Assembly (NCBI RefSeq): GCF_001989455.1
Contig: NZ_CP018346.1
Location: forward strand, 186,001 to 250,000
Reading direction: 5' to 3'
Origin: Prochlorococcus sp. RS04
GTDB taxonomy: Bacteria > Cyanobacteriota > Cyanobacteriia > PCC-6307 > Cyanobiaceae
Length of the DNA: 64,000 nucleotides
The notes beneath the pieces are model-generated. The model worked only from the letters and a program-made list of their open reading frames with translations. It ran no database searches and was not told the origin of the DNA. The position numbers and the translations under genes were made by a program. This document shows positions 62,175 through 64,000 of the stretch, piece by piece (within the stretch, counting starts at the first letter, position 1; each line of letters opens with the position of its first letter).

Positions 62175-63206
62175 ATGAAATTAGTTACTGAAAACTTCCT
62201 TCTGGCAATATCTATTTTTTTTATTGGAACTTTATTGTCGATAATAATTTCAAAAGTTTCAAAAATATTTTTTAAAAAGATTTCCAAAAGAACAAAAACA
62301 GATTTCGATGATTTTATTTTTGAGGTGATCTTTGGAATTATAAAACCTATAGGTTTCCTCCTATCATTTTATTTTTCAATTGACTATTTTTTTGCTGATG
62401 AAATAACTTTCATCTCTGTCTTATTGAATATTTTGAAATTATTTATATTAATAATCATCATAAAAGCTCTCAATAAAGTTTTAATAAGATCTTTAACAGA
62501 AACGACCTCCAAAATTAATGATGCCTCAATTAGTTCGATGGTATCTTCACTAACTCCATTGATAAAAGCATTAACATGGACGATTGGCTCAATTTTTTTC
62601 TTACAAAATTTAGGTGTTCAAATGACTGCTATTTGGGCTTTACTTAGTGCAGGAGGTATTGGAGCAGGATTAGCTTTGAAAGATCCAGTTCAGGAGTTCT
62701 TTGAATATATAACAATTTTGCTTGATAAACCTTTTCAAAAAGGAGAGTTTATAAAATCTGATGGAGTCCTAGGAATGGTTGAGAGAGTGGGAGTACGATC
62801 ATCAAGGATAAGAAGTATTAATGGAGAAGTAATAGTAATGAGCAATAGCGCCCTAACAAATGGAATAATTTCAAATTACGCACAAATGAAAAAAAGAAGG
62901 TTAGTGCATAAATTGGGAGTAATTTATGAAACCTCTCCAAAACTTATGAAACTGATTCCAATAATAATTAAAAAAATAGTTGAAGAGACAAAAGATGCAT
63001 CTTTTGATAGATGTCATTTCACAGATTTCGGCGACTTCAGTCTTAATTTCGAACTTGTTTATTACATCCCAACAAATAATTATCTCGCCGCAATGGAAGC
63101 TCAACAATCTATAAATTTAAGAATTATTGAGGAATTTGCGGTTAATAATATAGAGTTTGCATTCCCAACACAAACCTTAAATATTGAAAGTAACAAAGCC
63201 AAATGA
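62175..63206 (+). CDS. MscS-family mechanosensitive channel, 343 aa
   Basis: Several N-terminal helices, then the pore helix and beta domain: SAGGIGAGLALKDPVQEFFE (TM3-like GxGLAL-KD), QKGEFIKSDGVLGMVERVGV, RSSRIRSINGEVIVMSNSAL. Opens under membrane tension to relieve osmotic downshock. Start at ATG 62175, two codons after a TTG. The last 30 bases overlap the convergent POR-like gene. Confidence 0.93.
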   Translation: MKLVTENFLLAISIFFIGTLLSIIISKVSKIFFKKISKRTKTDFDDFIFEVIFGIIKPIGFLLSFYFSIDYFFADEITFISVLLNILKLFILIIIIKALNKVLIRSLTETTSKINDASISSMVSSLTPLIKALTWTIGSIFFLQNLGVQMTAIWALLSAGGIGAGLALKDPVQEFFEYITILLDKPFQKGEFIKSDGVLGMVERVGVRSSRIRSINGEVIVMSNSALTNGIISNYAQMKKRRLVHKLGVIYETSPKLMKLIPIIIKKIVEETKDASFDRCHFTDFGDFSLNFELVYYIPTNNYLAAMEAQQSINLRIIEEFAVNNIEFAFPTQTLNIESNKAK

Positions 63207-64000
63207 TTTACAAATTTCTTCACTTAATATCCAGAGTTTTGAAGCCAATTCAGAATTATTTGCCTCATCACTTACCTTACTTTTAACTAATTTATGTTTT
63301 TTGAAAGATATAAGTTTATTACTTAAATGAACGTAACCAATATTATTTAAATTTGAATCAAAAACAATTTCAGAAAGTATCCTACCAGCATTTTCTATAC
63401 TTTCAGAAATTCCTAAAATATTTTTTGCAGCTTTAGAAAAAATTAAATATCCAAAGAGATTAAAACGCTTGCTGTATCTAAAAAAACCAAGATCATCATT
63501 TGGTATTACTAGACCAGGAGCCCAAGTAATTACAGAAATTTTACTAGAAGAAATTTTTAATTTTTTTTCAAGTTCTTTTGCAAACAAAATATTACATAAT
63601 TTACTATTTTTATAAGCTTCATCAGCATTAAAATTTAAAAATTGCCCAGTTACTTTTTTTCTTAAATTAACTAGGTTATTAAGTCCTGCTTTTTTTCCTA
63701 TATTGCCACCTGCACTTTTGGGGTCGTGTACATCTGATGATGTAATAATGATTCTAGATTCTTCTTTATCTCTAATAAAATCTTTTAGGACATTTACCAA
63801 GTAAAAATGTGCAAGATGATTTACTGCAAATGTTAGTTCTATGCCTTGTTTTGATACTTTAGGATAAAAAGAGCCTGTATATTGTAATCCAGCATTTAAA
63901 ATAATAACATCTAAAAAAATCTTTTTACTAATAAAGTAATCTTTAATTTTTTTAATATTCTCTAGATCTGAAAGATCACAATTTTCAATAATATTTAAAA
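63177..64000 (-). CDS. POR-like short-chain dehydrogenase, 5' part beyond window
   Basis: The frame is open from the right edge to 63177, longer than its first internal start suggests. In order: LDVIILNAGLQYTGSFYPKV (NAG motif), LTFAVNHLAHFYLVNVLKDF, RIIITSSDVHDPKSAGGNIG and NFNADEAYKNSKLCNILFAK with the YxxxK catalytic pair. Sequence and length resemble light-dependent protochlorophyllide reductase and its POR-like relatives; the true POR also has an N-terminal GASSGVG that lies outside the window. Convergent with mscS. Confidence 0.8.
   Translation of the reverse strand, partial: LNIIENCDLSDLENIKKIKDYFISKKIFLDVIILNAGLQYTGSFYPKVSKQGIELTFAVNHLAHFYLVNVLKDFIRDKEESRIIITSSDVHDPKSAGGNIGKKAGLNNLVNLRKKVTGQFLNFNADEAYKNSKLCNILFAKELEKKLKISSSKISVITWAPGLVIPNDDLGFFRYSKRFNLFGYLIFSKAAKNILGISESIENAGRILSEIVFDSNLNNIGYVHLSNKLISFKKHKLVKSKVSDEANNSELASKLWILSEEICKSFGFVTFNI

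Overview
The window is chromosomal DNA of a marine picocyanobacterium, most likely a high-light-adapted Prochlorococcus. The base composition is very A+T-rich. There is a high-light-inducible (Hli) protein, a CPP1/Tic20/Psb32-like chloroplast-related gene set, a cobalamin-dependent class II ribonucleotide reductase, a phosphonate/phosphite ABC transporter, and many proteins of 30-100 residues of kinds typical of picocyanobacteria (DUF1651, DUF3303, DUF3531, TIGR02450-type).

Positions 1-18,100 look like a flexible region. Almost all genes are short, many encode a single membrane helix, strands alternate, and recognisable enzymes are few: an HNH nuclease, a K+ channel, a cytochrome c, an LptA-like protein, a short-chain dehydrogenase and a stand-alone adenylation domain of NAD-dependent DNA ligase. 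It also holds a pair of inverted paralogues (1.7 and 8.5 kb), a pair of DUF1651 operons with near-identical promoters (15.6 and 18.1 kb), a tight operon of five tiny membrane proteins (9.9-10.8 kb), several unlisted micro-ORFs (two with strong Shine-Dalgarno sequences), an sRNA-like element carrying the Yfr1 core motif (0.55-0.61 kb) and a DnaA-box cluster (9.05-9.16 kb).

Positions 18,160-42,200 are core genome. In order: 6S RNA next to purK, aroB, a MidA-type methyltransferase, a Psb32-like TPM protein, a metallophosphoesterase, nadA, ctpA, ispG, a family-4-type uracil-DNA glycosylase that appears to have lost its Fe-S ligands, an aspartate aminotransferase, phnD-phnC-phnE, an SGNH hydrolase, a DUF92/VTE6-like protein, rsmE, DUF3531, a CbiO-like ATPase, hslO, a CPP1-like protein, prfC, a methyltransferase and nrdJ.

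Positions 42,300-64,000 mix small conserved proteins with metabolic genes. They include a candidate glutamine riboswitch in front of a 33-residue YRG-motif (DUF4278-like) peptide, tRNA-Ser(UGA), Tic20-like and glyoxalase genes, a GMC oxidoreductase, a CbiX-like chelatase with a metal-binding tail, a sulfur group (SulP transporter, acetyl-type MetA, MetY), a group around a glucosylglycerol-phosphate phosphatase homologue (StpA) and an ArsS-type radical SAM enzyme, a Fur-family regulator, an isochorismatase-like hydrolase, an MscS channel and a POR-like dehydrogenase cut by the right edge.

All calls come from reading sequence and translations by eye. No alignment, folding or database search was run. 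Family names therefore rest on remembered motifs, and starts are chosen by codon, overlap and motif coverage.
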